A DNA stretch of 64,000 nt from Thermoproteota archaeon (GCA_016882195.1 VGLU01000003.1:1-64000); one strand, 5' to 3'; shown: positions 8,563-17,138, counted from the stretch's first letter. A program made the numbers and translations. The notes: generated by a model from the letters alone, not told the origin.

Positions 8563-8567
8563 AAGTG

Positions 8568-9248
8568 GTGCCTGTGTTTTCGGCATTTCTAATCGACCTA
8601 GACGGGACCATTCTCGACTCCAGAAAACCCTTCATAATAACGTACAACAAGGTGCTCGTCAAGAATGGTCTGACGCCACTGCCCTCTGACGAGTCAAAGG
8701 CATTAAGGATTCTCAGGCGCCCCGTTGAAGAGATATTCCCCCAACTCCTAGGCGAAGAGAGGTACAAGGATGCCGCATTCATGGAGTCGTTCGTGGAGGA
8801 ACTGAAGGAGGCGTATGGGGAGGTCTGCTTGTCGCACACAAGACTCTGCCCCTCTGCCAAAGAGACTATTCATCAGCTGAAGGCGTTGAACCAGAAGATC
8901 GGCGTTGTATCTTCCAGACTCTCATTTGCAGACTACATCCTGCCGGTTCTGAAGAGCTTCGGCATGGGTGACATGATCGACCTCATCGTCACGTCGAGCG
9001 ACGTCGCGGTCACGAAGCCGTCACCCGAACCGTACCTCTTGGCCGCTGAGAGGCTGAAAAAGAACATCAGGGAGTGCGTGGCTGTGGGGAACTCCCCCGA
9101 GGATATAATAGCCGGCAAAGCCGCAGGGATGTTCACCATAGCCTACACCAAAGGTTTCTACTCGCTTGAAGAACTCTCAAAGCACAATGCTGATGTAATG
9201 ATAGACGACCTCAGCAAGCTGACCCAGCTGGCTAAGGCACCCTTCTAG
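8568..9248 (+). CDS. HAD-superfamily phosphatase (phosphoglycolate phosphatase-like)
   Basis: The product (about 226 residues) opens with the HAD motif I FLIDLDGTILDS (nucleophile and acid-base Asp), continues with motif II around VVSSRLS, motif III lysine in VTKPSPEPYL, and motif IV GNSPEDIIAGKAAGM. An alpha-helical cap sits between motifs I and II, as in Gph/PGMB-type enzymes. It hydrolyses a small phosphomonoester; the substrate is unknown. The frame extends upstream to ATG 8493, but that part is the hairpin repeat, so GTG 8568 or GTG 8574 is the likelier start. Confidence 0.82.
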   Translation: MPVFSAFLIDLDGTILDSRKPFIITYNKVLVKNGLTPLPSDESKALRILRRPVEEIFPQLLGEERYKDAAFMESFVEELKEAYGEVCLSHTRLCPSAKETIHQLKALNQKIGVVSSRLSFADYILPVLKSFGMGDMIDLIVTSSDVAVTKPSPEPYLLAAERLKKNIRECVAVGNSPEDIIAGKAAGMFTIAYTKGFYSLEELSKHNADVMIDDLSKLTQLAKAPF

Positions 9249-9293
9249 CTTGAAAAACTTTTTACGTATCTCCCTCAGATATGATCGGGGGAG

Positions 9294-10058
9294 TTGAAGC
9301 TGACTAATTCTATGGAAGGAGTCACAATAGTCGAGACTGAGGACATCAAAGCCAAAAAGCCAGTAGTGCTGTGCGGTCTTCCGGACATCGGGCTGATAGG
9401 CATAATCGCCGTATCACACATCATAAAGGAGCTGAACATGAAGGAGGTGGGGTACGTGGACTCCGACATATTCCCGCTGATAGTGGTCTTCCACCACGGG
9501 GAGCCGACCTATCCGGTGAGGGTGTACCAGAAGGATAACCTCCTCGCAATCTTCGCCGAGACTGCGCTATCCCCAGAGTCCGTCCACCCACTCTCCAAGG
9601 TCATTGTGGGCTGGGCGAAGGAGAAGAACTCGTCCCTCCTCGTCTCTCTGGGAGGCATAGGCGTACCGAATAGGATAGACATAGACACCCCGAGGGTCTA
9701 CGGGGCGTCAAACAGCGCGTCTCTAAGAGAGTCCATAAAGAAGTACGAGATCCCGGTGATGGAGGAGGGTTTCTTGGTGGGACCGTATGCGCTGATGGCC
9801 AAACTCTCCATGCACAGCGATCTGCCAAACCTCCTGCTGATGGCAGAGTCGTACCCGCAGTACCCCGACCCCGGCGCCGCAGCCGCGGTGATCTCTGCCC
9901 TCAACAAGTTTGTGCCCGTTAACGTGGACACCAAGTCCCTCATCCAGAAGTCCGAGGAGATCCGCCTCAACGCCAGGGAGCTTATGCGCAAGACCTCCGA
10001 GAACATGCAGAAGATGGGGAAGTCTCAGGAGTACGAGCTGCCCCTTATGTACGTATGA
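9294..10058 (+). CDS. PAC2-family proteasome assembly chaperone (PbaB-like)
   Basis: The 254-residue protein matches the archaeal PAC2/COG2047 family: the GLPDIGLIG loop near the N-terminus, a central SLGGIG segment, GPYALMAKLS, and a helical C-terminus ending in a hydrophobic HbYX-like tail (LPLMYV). PbaA/PbaB proteins bind proteasome alpha rings or act as ATP-independent chaperones. The start TTG 9294 follows GGGGGAG closely. It is followed 10 bases later by an Hsp20 gene, so the two likely form a proteostasis operon. Confidence 0.85.
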   Translation: MKLTNSMEGVTIVETEDIKAKKPVVLCGLPDIGLIGIIAVSHIIKELNMKEVGYVDSDIFPLIVVFHHGEPTYPVRVYQKDNLLAIFAETALSPESVHPLSKVIVGWAKEKNSSLLVSLGGIGVPNRIDIDTPRVYGASNSASLRESIKKYEIPVMEEGFLVGPYALMAKLSMHSDLPNLLLMAESYPQYPDPGAAAAVISALNKFVPVNVDTKSLIQKSEEIRLNARELMRKTSENMQKMGKSQEYELPLMYV

Positions 10059-10068
10059 GGTGATCAAG

Positions 10069-10467
10069 ATGCCAGCACAGAAGAGGATGCCGATAGAACC
10101 CGCAGACACGTGGTCCTACGGCGTCATGTGGGATCACATCAGTGGGTGCCTCGAGCCGCTGACCGAGTTCCACGACAAGGAGACAGAACTTATGATCCGT
10201 ATAGACATGCCATGTGTGAAGCGAAAGGCAGACGTAGAGGTTAACCTTACAGAAGATACCGTGGCGATCGAGGCGAAGATGAACAGAGTGGTGCAGTACG
10301 AGAAATGGGGCACATTCCAGAGGGAGGCAAAGTTCTTCCGGTACTCGAAGATGTTCACCCTGCCCGCGAAGATCGACCCGGACCACTCTAAGGCGAGGTT
10401 CAAGGACGGCATACTGGAGCTCCACCTGCCCAAGAAGGAGAGGCGCTACAGCGTCAAGGTCGAGTGA
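10069..10467 (+). CDS. hsp20: Small heat-shock protein Hsp20
   Basis: The 132-residue protein carries an alpha-crystallin domain: ELMIRIDMPCVKRKADVEVNL at the start, a central beta region and the C-terminal FKDGILELHLPKKE motif. The family forms oligomers that hold unfolding proteins. ATG 10069 is preceded by GAGGTGATC, so it is preferred to a longer in-frame opening that overlaps the PAC2 gene. The usual C-terminal IxI tail is replaced by YSVKVE. It converges with lysK across a 56-base gap. Confidence 0.92.
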   Translation: MPAQKRMPIEPADTWSYGVMWDHISGCLEPLTEFHDKETELMIRIDMPCVKRKADVEVNLTEDTVAIEAKMNRVVQYEKWGTFQREAKFFRYSKMFTLPAKIDPDHSKARFKDGILELHLPKKERRYSVKVE

Positions 10468-10523
10468 TCTGCTCTTATCGGCACGCACAACAAACGAAGG
10501 AACAAAAATAAAAACGCAGGCAA

Positions 10524-11636
10524 CTACGCTACCATCCTCTTCAGAACCGCCACAACCACGTCTATGCTGTCTAAGAACTCCTCGACCGAGACGTTCTCCA
10601 TGGGCGTATGATCCAGCTTCGAATTCCCGGGACCGTAGACCACCGCAGGCGTCCTGAACCTCCTCGCGAAGTCGTTCACGTCGCATGTCCCTGTCTTCCG
10701 TGAGAGCCTGCACTCCCTTCCCTTGCTCTCCCTCATGCTCTCTACAAATGCTCTAACGAGCTTTGAGTTCGGGTCCTCCTGATAGGGTGGATTCTCGTCA
10801 ATAAAGGTAATCTTGACCTCTGCCCTGCCCTCCCTCGCCCTGAAGTCGCTCAACACCGAGAGAACTTTTTCCTTCATTTCTGCTATGGTCACGGAGGGCG
10901 GAACCCTAACGTCCACCATTATCTCGCAGTTCGAAGGAACAGTATTGTCCTCGGCACCGCCCCTTATGCCAGTCACACAAATAGTCGGGATCTCGAACAA
11001 ATCCACCTCCCCTGCCCCTGCCCACTCCAGCTCCGTGGCGCGCAACCTCTCTATCAGCCTCATAGCCACGTAGACGGCGTTCTCAAAGAGCTGCGGTGCG
11101 CTCGCGTGACCCGGCGATGTCCTGCAGGTTGCCTTGAAGAGGAGCCGCCCCTTGTAACCCACGGTCACGGCGTAGACCCCGCTGGGCTCCCCGAATATGG
11201 CATAATCGTACCTCTCCTTCGACCGGGCGAGGAAGTGCTTCATCCCCTTGCTCTTCCCCTCCTCGTCCACCACAGCGAGGACCGTCACCGAGCCCTTGCC
11301 CCCGTCCTCGGCATACCTCTTCGCACCGCATATCAGAGCCGCCAGCGGGGACTTTGCATCCACCGCCCCTCTTCCGAATATCACCTTGCCCCTCTTCCTT
11401 ACCTCTATGGGGCCCTCAATGGTGTCCATGTGACCGCAGAGGAGGACCTTTGGTTTGCCCCTACCGTAGCGCCCCTCCACGTTCCCAACCTCGTCTACTT
11501 TAACGTCGAATCCTAGGCGGGTCATCTCATCTGCCAGAAATCTGGATATTGTCTCCTCCCTGCCGCTGGGGCTGTAGATCTCTAACAACTTGAGTAGCAG
11601 GGTTTCCGGGTATCTCTTGTCCATAGTATCAAGCAC
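10524..11636 (-). CDS. lysK: LysK, [LysW]-lysine/[LysW]-ornithine hydrolase
   Basis: The 370-residue M20-family enzyme shows GHMDTIEGP (metal His and catalytic Asp), GRGAVDAKSPLAAL (bridging Asp), VDEEGKSKGMKHF (catalytic Glu pair), SPGHASAP and the C-terminal LDHTPMENV. In the LysW pathway it releases lysine or ornithine from the carrier protein. It ends the lys operon and overlaps lysJ by 8 bases if GTG 11636 is the start; ATG 11624 is also in frame. Gene order and family identify it; whether lysine, arginine or both are made is not decided by this sequence alone. Confidence 0.93.
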   Translation of the reverse strand: MLDTMDKRYPETLLLKLLEIYSPSGREETISRFLADEMTRLGFDVKVDEVGNVEGRYGRGKPKVLLCGHMDTIEGPIEVRKRGKVIFGRGAVDAKSPLAALICGAKRYAEDGGKGSVTVLAVVDEEGKSKGMKHFLARSKERYDYAIFGEPSGVYAVTVGYKGRLLFKATCRTSPGHASAPQLFENAVYVAMRLIERLRATELEWAGAGEVDLFEIPTICVTGIRGGAEDNTVPSNCEIMVDVRVPPSVTIAEMKEKVLSVLSDFRAREGRAEVKITFIDENPPYQEDPNSKLVRAFVESMRESKGRECRLSRKTGTCDVNDFARRFRTPAVVYGPGNSKLDHTPMENVSVEEFLDSIDVVVAVLKRMVA

Positions 11637-12810
11637 CGAGCGCTCTCTTTTTCTCCTCTTCCCTTATTGCCGTTCCTACGACTGAGAGAACCTTCTCTGC
11701 CTCCTCCTTGGTTATGACGAGCGGCGGGAGCAGCCGGAGTACGGTCTTCCCTGCCTCCAGAACTATCACGCCCATCTCCAAGCACCGCAGTATGATGTTC
11801 ATGATCTCGAACCGCATCTCGATGCCCAACATCAGCCCTAATCCTCTAACCTCGCGGACAATCTTGCTGTCCAGGTCGGTGAACCCCTTCTTCAGGTAGC
11901 CGCCTATCGCACTGGCGTTCTCTACCAAGTTCTCCTTGAGTAGCGCGTCTATTGCACCGGCGCACGCCGCGCAGGCCAGCGGGTTGCCCCCGAAGGTGTT
12001 GGAGTGCTCGCCCCTCTTCAGCGAGTCCATTATGTCAGCGCGGGCGAACGTTGCGCCTATCGGCATCCCCCCTCCCAGTGCCTTGCTCGCGCATAAAATA
12101 TCTGGCCTTGCTCCGAAGTGCTGGTGCGCCCAGACCTTACCTGTCCTTCCGAAGCCGCTCTGCACCTCGTCCAGAACAAGAAGGACTCCCTTTCCGTCGC
12201 AGATCTCCCTGACCTGCCTGAGGTAATCCGGAGGAGGCACATTTATTCCGCTCTCGCCCTGTACGGGCTCCACAAAGACCGCGCCGACGCTCTCGTCAAT
12301 AAGCCCCTCAAGCTTGTCGGTCTTGCCGTAGGGCGCGAACTTTACGCCATCCAGTAGTGGCATGAAAGGCTCCCTGTACTTCGAGGCCCACGTCAGGGAG
12401 AGCGCGCCCATCGTCTTCCCGTGGAAGCTGTTAATCATCGCTACGAAGCCCTTCTTCTTCGTGTACTTGCGCACGAGCTTTATCGCCGTCTCTACAGACT
12501 CGGTTCCGGTGTTGCTCAGGAAGACCTTGTCCGTTCCTTCGGGCTTCATCTTCGCCAGCTTGGAGAGGCACTCCTCCCTGGCGTCGTTGTAGAACGAGCC
12601 GTGGCAGGTCAATAATTTCTCGGCCTGCCTCCTTACCGCCTCCACAACCTTGGGGTGGCAGTGCCCCAGCAGGGCTACCCCGTAGCCGCAGCTGCAGTCT
12701 ATGTACTCCTTGCCGTTTGAGTCCCAGACCCTGGCACCCCTTCCCTTCACCAAAGTCACGGGGCGTTTCCAGAAGGTATCTGCTAGGAATGTATCCTCGC
12801 ATCTGCTCAT
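11629..12810 (-). CDS. lysJ: LysJ, [LysW]-aminoadipate semialdehyde / glutamate semialdehyde aminotransferase
   Basis: A class III PLP aminotransferase of about 393 residues from ATG 12810, which overlaps the lysZ stop as ATGA and is preceded by GGTGG. Motifs include GTESVETAIKLVRK, SFHGKTMGAL, FVEPVQGESG, LVLDEVQSGFGRTGK and the Schiff-base lysine in CASKALGGGMPIG. It converts the carrier-bound semialdehyde to LysW-gamma-lysine or ornithine using glutamate. It belongs to the same family as ArgD/GabT, and the lysZ-lysK setting assigns the role. Confidence 0.94.
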   Translation of the reverse strand: MSRCEDTFLADTFWKRPVTLVKGRGARVWDSNGKEYIDCSCGYGVALLGHCHPKVVEAVRRQAEKLLTCHGSFYNDAREECLSKLAKMKPEGTDKVFLSNTGTESVETAIKLVRKYTKKKGFVAMINSFHGKTMGALSLTWASKYREPFMPLLDGVKFAPYGKTDKLEGLIDESVGAVFVEPVQGESGINVPPPDYLRQVREICDGKGVLLVLDEVQSGFGRTGKVWAHQHFGARPDILCASKALGGGMPIGATFARADIMDSLKRGEHSNTFGGNPLACAACAGAIDALLKENLVENASAIGGYLKKGFTDLDSKIVREVRGLGLMLGIEMRFEIMNIILRCLEMGVIVLEAGKTVLRLLPPLVITKEEAEKVLSVVGTAIREEEKKRALGA

Positions 12811-13616
12811 AGTGATACCACCGTGCCGCACCTGCCCTCAAGAGCGTTTCTTAACGGGTTCTCTGTGAATCCTGAAGTTATTATGGCCTTACCTACGCCG
12901 CCCTTTATCGCGTCCACTGCAGCGTGAATCTTCGTGGACATGCCCGGTCCGATCTTTTCTAAAAGACCTTCCACCTCGAGCGCCCCCATCTTGGGGACGA
13001 CCTTTCCGTCAAGGAGAACGCCCTCCACGTCGGTGAGGTAGATTATCGCGTCAGCCTTTATCGCCTTCGCCACCGCGGCGGTGGTTCTGTCCCCGTCCAC
13101 GTTCAGTGGCTCGTACTGCAATCCCATCGCGAGCGGGGATATTACCGGCGTAATCCCTTGCTTCAGGAGGACTTCCAGCAGATCGCTGTTGACAGACGTT
13201 ATCCTCCCGGTGTAGCCGCCCTCGATGGCCCTCTTCTGCCCCTGCTTGTCCACTACCACCAGCCTCTGCTTCCTCTCAGCCCTGATGAGCCCGCCGTCGA
13301 AACCTGAGAGCCCCATGACGTTTATCCCAAAAGATTGTAGAGTGCCGACTATCTTCGTGTTTATGTGGCCCGCCATCACCATGGCGTATATCTCGGCGGT
13401 CTCCCTGTCCGTGTACCTGCTCTTGAACCCCTCTGGGGACATGACGAAGACCTGCTCCTTTCCGAGTCTCTTTGCCATCTCGGTGACCAGGTCGCCGCCG
13501 CCGTGGACCAGCACGATGCCGTGCTCCTTGGTTAGGGCTTTAAGGTCCTCTATCAAGGCGGTGTTGATGTCCTCGCCCTTTAGGAGGTCCCCGCCCATCT
13601 TCACCGTTACTCTCAT
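12807..13616 (-). CDS. lysZ: LysZ, [LysW]-aminoadipate/[LysW]-glutamate kinase
   Basis: The 269-residue amino-acid kinase resembles N-acetylglutamate kinase: MRVTVKMGGDLL with the phosphate-contacting Lys, VHGGGD loop, NVDGDRTTAAVA and YLTDVEGVL motifs, and the GGVGKAIITSG end. It phosphorylates the side-chain carboxylate of the substrate attached to LysW. It overlaps lysY and lysJ by 4 bases each (ATGA type), implying translational coupling within one transcript. Confidence 0.94.
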   Translation of the reverse strand: MRVTVKMGGDLLKGEDINTALIEDLKALTKEHGIVLVHGGGDLVTEMAKRLGKEQVFVMSPEGFKSRYTDRETAEIYAMVMAGHINTKIVGTLQSFGINVMGLSGFDGGLIRAERKQRLVVVDKQGQKRAIEGGYTGRITSVNSDLLEVLLKQGITPVISPLAMGLQYEPLNVDGDRTTAAVAKAIKADAIIYLTDVEGVLLDGKVVPKMGALEVEGLLEKIGPGMSTKIHAAVDAIKGGVGKAIITSGFTENPLRNALEGRCGTVVSL

Positions 13617-14671
13617 ACGGGCCTTACTCCAGTGAACCTGATTCCGGTCCTCTCGTCAACGCTGATCATGAGGTTGAAGTTCTGAACTGCCTGTCCGGCT
13701 GCGCCCTTCAGCATGTTGTCGATGGCGCCAAAGGTCACCAGCCTCTTCGCATGCGGGTCGATCTCGAACCCCACATCGCAGAAGTTCGATCCGATCACGT
13801 TCTTCGGGTCCGGGAGCAGATGGAGACCTTTGTGGTCCTTCACGATCCTCACGAAGGGCTCGTTCTGGTACATCTCCCTGCACACCTTCCACATCTCCTG
13901 GTTCGTCACCTCCCTCGTCAGGAAAGAGTGGCCGGTTGCCATTATCCCCCTCACCATGTCTACGGCGTGAGGGGTCAATGCGACGGTCACCTTCTCGCTG
14001 TTTGCCTTCAGCGATAGCTCCTGCTCTATCTCCGCTGTGTGCCTGTGCATAGAAGGTTTGTACGCCCTCACCAAATTTGAGTGTTCGGGGTGGTGGCTCG
14101 CCTCGCTCACGCCGATTCCGGCCCCAGACGAGCCGATCTTTGCGTCCACCACGACCCTGTCCTTCTCCACCGCCCCAGTCTTTATGGCAGGGGCAAGGCT
14201 GAGTATGCTTGCGGTGGCGATGCAGCCCGGGTTTGCCACGAGCTTTGCTTTCCTTATCTCATCCCTGTGGAACTCAGGCAGACCGAAGACCGCCTCCTGA
14301 AGCAGCTCGGGGCACGGATGTTCCCAGCCATACCATTTGGGGTAGTCGTCCTTGTTCTTCAGCCTGAAGTCGGCGCTCAGGTCAATTACCCTCACCCCTC
14401 TCTCCAACAGTTTCTTTGCGACCGGGGCGGATACGCCGTGCGGTAGCGCGAGGAATACGAACTCGCAGCTCTCCGCCACCCTCTCCAAGTCCGGCTCTAC
14501 GAACTTCAGCTCGGTGAGTTTCCTCAGCTGCGGGTGGAGCCTGAATACTGGCTCGCCGGCGTTCTCCCTCGACGTGGCTACCTTCACGTCCGCCTCTGGG
14601 TGATTTATCAGAATCCTAAGGAGTTCTCCTCCTGTATAACCTGAAGCACCTACGATCCCCACGGTCTTCAT
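13613..14671 (-). CDS. lysY: LysY, [LysW]-aminoadipyl/glutamyl phosphate reductase
   Basis: The 352-residue protein is an ArgC-like NADPH-dependent reductase: Rossmann start VGIVGASGYTGGELL, catalytic Cys in ANPGCIATASILSLAP, the GSSGAGIGVSEASHHPEHSNLVRAYKP region and a C-terminal GAAGQAVQN helix. It reduces the acyl phosphate made by LysZ to the semialdehyde. It overlaps lysX and lysZ by 4 bases. Confidence 0.94.
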   Translation of the reverse strand: MKTVGIVGASGYTGGELLRILINHPEADVKVATSRENAGEPVFRLHPQLRKLTELKFVEPDLERVAESCEFVFLALPHGVSAPVAKKLLERGVRVIDLSADFRLKNKDDYPKWYGWEHPCPELLQEAVFGLPEFHRDEIRKAKLVANPGCIATASILSLAPAIKTGAVEKDRVVVDAKIGSSGAGIGVSEASHHPEHSNLVRAYKPSMHRHTAEIEQELSLKANSEKVTVALTPHAVDMVRGIMATGHSFLTREVTNQEMWKVCREMYQNEPFVRIVKDHKGLHLLPDPKNVIGSNFCDVGFEIDPHAKRLVTFGAIDNMLKGAAGQAVQNFNLMISVDERTGIRFTGVRPV

Positions 14672-15522
14672 CGCTTTGCCTCCCTCAGAGCGTAATCGAT
14701 TATCATGCCAGGTATGTCAACACCTGTAGCCGGCACCGTATTCTTAAACTCAACGGTGCTGTTGATCTCGTGAACTACCAGCCTGCCGTCTTCCTCCATC
14801 ATGTCTACTCCGAAGACTCCTCCGCCGACGGCGTTTGCCGCCTTAAGCGCAAGCTCCCTTAGCTCGTCGGTGACCGGGCACCTCTCAACCCTCCCACCCC
14901 TGGCGGTGTTGCTCCTCCAGTCATCCGTGGTAATCACCCTGTAGATCGCAACGGGAACGTCGTCCCCTATGACGAAGACCCTCAGATCCCTCGGCGGTCT
15001 CTTGACCATCTCTTGGGCGTAGTATATTTGGTAGAGCGGGAACATCATCTCCCTGTGCTCAAGAGCGACGGTGGCGGAGGTCCTGTCGTTCAGCAGCGAG
15101 ACCAGCCTCCCCCAGCTCCCCACCACCGGCTTCAAAATTGCGGGGTAGCCGAGCTCCTGTAGCGCATCAAGGGTTGAGTCCACCGTGAACGCCATATACG
15201 TCCGGGGGGTCGGTATGCCGTGCCTCTTGAATATGAGGGTGTTCAGGACCTTATTCCCGCAGAGTTCGGCGGTGCTGTACCTATTTATAACAGGCACCCC
15301 GTAGCTCTCCAGCGCGGCCGTCGCGTGCATCCCCCTGAAGTGACCCACGCACCTCTGGACAACTACGTCCCCTATCTCCTTTGGCTTGCTATTGGAGGTG
15401 AGATCGAAGAAGATCTTCTCAGCGTCCACCAAAGAGAAGTCCACTCCCTTCTTCTCGCATGCCGTGTAGAGTGCCTTCTCCTCCCACCTCATATGATCGA
15501 AGAGTATGTTCAGCTTGGGCAT
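14668..15522 (-). CDS. lysX: LysX, alpha-aminoadipate (or glutamate)-LysW ligase
   Basis: An ATP-grasp ligase of 284 residues with the RimK-like pattern: the ELCGNKVLNTLIFKRHGIPTPRT region, the ILKPVVGSWGRLVSLL ATP-binding strand, GGRVERCP, and the metal-binding end VHEINSTVEF. It joins the amino group of aminoadipate or glutamate to the C-terminal Glu of LysW and opens the operon. ATG 15522 was chosen over TTG 15531. A TATA-like TTATTTAAATG lies at 15555-15565 on the opposite sense and may drive the operon. Confidence 0.93.
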   Translation of the reverse strand: MPKLNILFDHMRWEEKALYTACEKKGVDFSLVDAEKIFFDLTSNSKPKEIGDVVVQRCVGHFRGMHATAALESYGVPVINRYSTAELCGNKVLNTLIFKRHGIPTPRTYMAFTVDSTLDALQELGYPAILKPVVGSWGRLVSLLNDRTSATVALEHREMMFPLYQIYYAQEMVKRPPRDLRVFVIGDDVPVAIYRVITTDDWRSNTARGGRVERCPVTDELRELALKAANAVGGGVFGVDMMEEDGRLVVHEINSTVEFKNTVPATGVDIPGMIIDYALREAKR

Positions 15523-15622
15523 TATTACCAACCCTGTTAGATTCGAATAACGAAATTATTTAAATGTTTCGCTTAATAAATATTTGTTAATATTACGTTT
15601 TAAGAACCTAATATTGCGACTT

Positions 15623-16045
15623 TCAAACCCAAGACCTTAGGACTATCATGGAGCTGGTCTTGGCGACGCCCTCTATCCGCCTCACCTCGTCGATGTACTT
15701 GTTTATCTCCTGGATGCTCCTGCCGGAGGCTATGGCGATGATGTCGACCTCGCCCGCCACCTCGAAAACCTGGTCGATTCCAGCGATCTTCTTCACGGCC
15801 TGCGCGATGACCGGGTTGGGGTGTGAGGGCTGAACCGATACGAGAATTGCCGCCCTGACCTTCTCGCCTGTGTCGACCTCCACCGTGAACCTCTTTATTA
15901 TCCCGTCCTCCTGCAGCCTCTCCACCCGCTTCCGGACGGCCGCCTCAGAGAGCCCGACCTCGTCAGCGATCTTTGTGAACGGGACCCTGGCGTTATCCTT
16001 CAGGAAGGCTAGAATCTTCTGGTCGATCTCGTCTATCTCCCGCAT
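15623..16045 (-). CDS. Lrp/AsnC-family regulator (LysM-like position)
   Basis: The 140-residue protein has the AsnC helix-turn-helix (DEIDQKILAFLKDNARVPFTKIADEVGLSEAAVRKRVERL) and a RAM ligand-binding domain with the family's GxxD-like turn (VAGEVDIIAIA). Such proteins sense amino acids. It lies 100 bases upstream of lysX on the same strand, as LysM does beside the lys operon in Sulfolobus, so regulation of this operon is a reasonable inference. The start ATG 16045 has GGGGGG nine bases upstream and a CGATATATC TATA box at 16062-16070. A longer frame reaching 16216 reads through the IS-like relic and is not real. Confidence 0.88.
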   Translation of the reverse strand: MREIDEIDQKILAFLKDNARVPFTKIADEVGLSEAAVRKRVERLQEDGIIKRFTVEVDTGEKVRAAILVSVQPSHPNPVIAQAVKKIAGIDQVFEVAGEVDIIAIASGRSIQEINKYIDEVRRIEGVAKTSSMIVLRSWV

Positions 16046-16079
16046 GGGATGCCCCCCACTGATATATCGGTTTGAATGC

Positions 16080-16400
16080 GTGACCTCCTCCCACAGCCTG
16101 AAGGCTGAGGCTTCCACTTTTCCTGTCGGTTGCCTCCTCACAGCCTCTGCTCGGAGGGCGTTTTGTGGAGGCTTTTTCCCTTTCAGGGTACTCCAGGTTC
16201 CTGCTTCATCCACCAAGGCTCGATCCCCATTAGGGTTACGGAGGCCCCAGAGTCAGGTCTCATGTCATCGACCACGCACAGGCGCTTTAGGGGTGGCCCC
16301 TCCCTGCATCCGAGTGATACTTTGCTGAGAGGCTATAAAAAGTTTCGGCTTTCATCCCCGGCCTAAAGTTCTGGGGACTTCCCGCCGATTGAGTTAAAAA
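16080..16400 (-). mobile_element. IS200/IS605-type relic or non-autonomous element
   Basis: About 320 bases between two hairpin-type ends. On the reverse strand one end reads CGGCGGGAAGTCCCCAG (16371-16393) and the other reads GCCTTCAGGCTGTGG followed by GAGGAGGTCAC (16080-16110). The two halves together reproduce the compact hairpin at 8511-8562. The GGAGGTCAC terminus next to a palindrome is typical of the right end of IS605 elements, which also carries the guide-RNA scaffold of TnpB systems. No tnpA or tnpB frame remains inside; the interior has stops in every frame. It sits between two genes and looks like a decayed or passenger element. Confidence 0.55.
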
Positions 16401-16426
16401 GTTGAGCGAAAACGTATCCATTTGCA

Positions 16427-16837
16427 TTAATTAAGACTAACTTCGAAGCACCTGACTCTATCTCCGCCGATCTCCTTTATACCTGAGTCCGTAGTAAGTA
16501 TCTTCGCCCCCAGGCTCTCTCCTTCGCTCATTAAAAAACAATCAGCCAGCGCGAGGCGATTTCTTGTCCTTATCTTAAGAATGGCGGCATTTTCCGTAAC
16601 GTTCCCTTTGGGTGGCAACTGTTTTACCCTGGAGTTCCTAATGGAGTCGTATCTTATCTTCGCCATCTCCAACCCAAACTCCTCTGCCGTCTTGTAGTAG
16701 AATTCCGCCAGCGTTACCTCAGAGACGAAACCCTCGCTCTCCCCACGGTTGACCTCTTCAAAGTAACCTCTTACCTTGGAATTGCCTGCGAAATATAAGA
16801 AAAGGACTCCTGCATCGAAGATGTACCTACTTCTCAA
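16427..16837 (-). CDS. vapC: VapC-type PIN-domain toxin
   Basis: The 136-residue protein is a PIN-domain ribonuclease. The acidic active-site residues are visible: Asp in IFDAGVLF, Glu in TLAEFYYK, Asp in ALADCFLM and Asp in TTDSGIKE. VapC toxins cut tRNA or rRNA and are held inactive by the partner antitoxin. The TTG start overlaps the antitoxin gene by 11 bases, the usual arrangement. Transcribed from the operator region at 17079-17138. Confidence 0.88.
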   Translation of the reverse strand: MRSRYIFDAGVLFLYFAGNSKVRGYFEEVNRGESEGFVSEVTLAEFYYKTAEEFGLEMAKIRYDSIRNSRVKQLPPKGNVTENAAILKIRTRNRLALADCFLMSEGESLGAKILTTDSGIKEIGGDRVRCFEVSLN

Positions 16838-17057
16838 GCTCCAATTCCCTCTTCTTGTCGGCCAAGTGTGCCCTAGCGACCTTGAGCATTCTCTCCCCGT
16901 CTATGCCAAATGATTCCTCAAACGACTTGACAGGCACGATCTTCAATTCCTTGTCTGTTGCCTTGAGCATAACAGTCGACCCTATCCCAAACTTCCTCCT
17001 AACCTCCACGGGTATGGCTATCTGTCCCTTTCTGGAAACCCTGAGCAACCGTTCCAT
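16827..17057 (-). CDS. vapB: VapB-type AbrB/SpoVT antitoxin
   Basis: The 76-residue protein has a swapped-hairpin AbrB domain at its N-terminus (RVSRKGQIAIPVEVRRKFGIGSTVML) and a charged C-terminal tail (ARAHLADKKRELELEK) that would bind the PIN toxin. Such antitoxins repress their own promoter together with the toxin. An alternating set of GTTTTAC/GTAAAAC half-sites covers its promoter, which supports autoregulation. Confidence 0.9.
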   Translation of the reverse strand: MERLLRVSRKGQIAIPVEVRRKFGIGSTVMLKATDKELKIVPVKSFEESFGIDGERMLKVARAHLADKKRELELEK

Positions 17058-17078
17058 AAGGATCCCGACCGTTAATAA

Positions 17079-17138
17079 GTAAAACAGAAGATATAAGTTT
17101 TACCTTAGTCAAAGTAAAACTATGGAATGACGTTTTAC
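17079..17138. promoter_or_regulatory. vapBC promoter with four alternating 7-bp half-sites
   Basis: GTAAAAC at 17079-17085, GTTTTAC at 17097-17103, GTAAAAC at 17114-17120 and GTTTTAC at 17132-17138 are exact copies in alternating orientation with start-to-start spacings of 18, 17 and 18 bases. The minus-strand TATA box (CTTATATC, about 17088-17096) lies between the first two. This geometry fits a multimeric AbrB-type antitoxin repressing its own transcription. Confidence 0.7.

Noticed and set aside
16046-16216. N-terminal extension of the Lrp gene upstream of 16045
   Set aside because: The extension translates the IS-like hairpin and lacks a ribosome site; ATG 16045 has GGGGGG and a TATA at proper distances.
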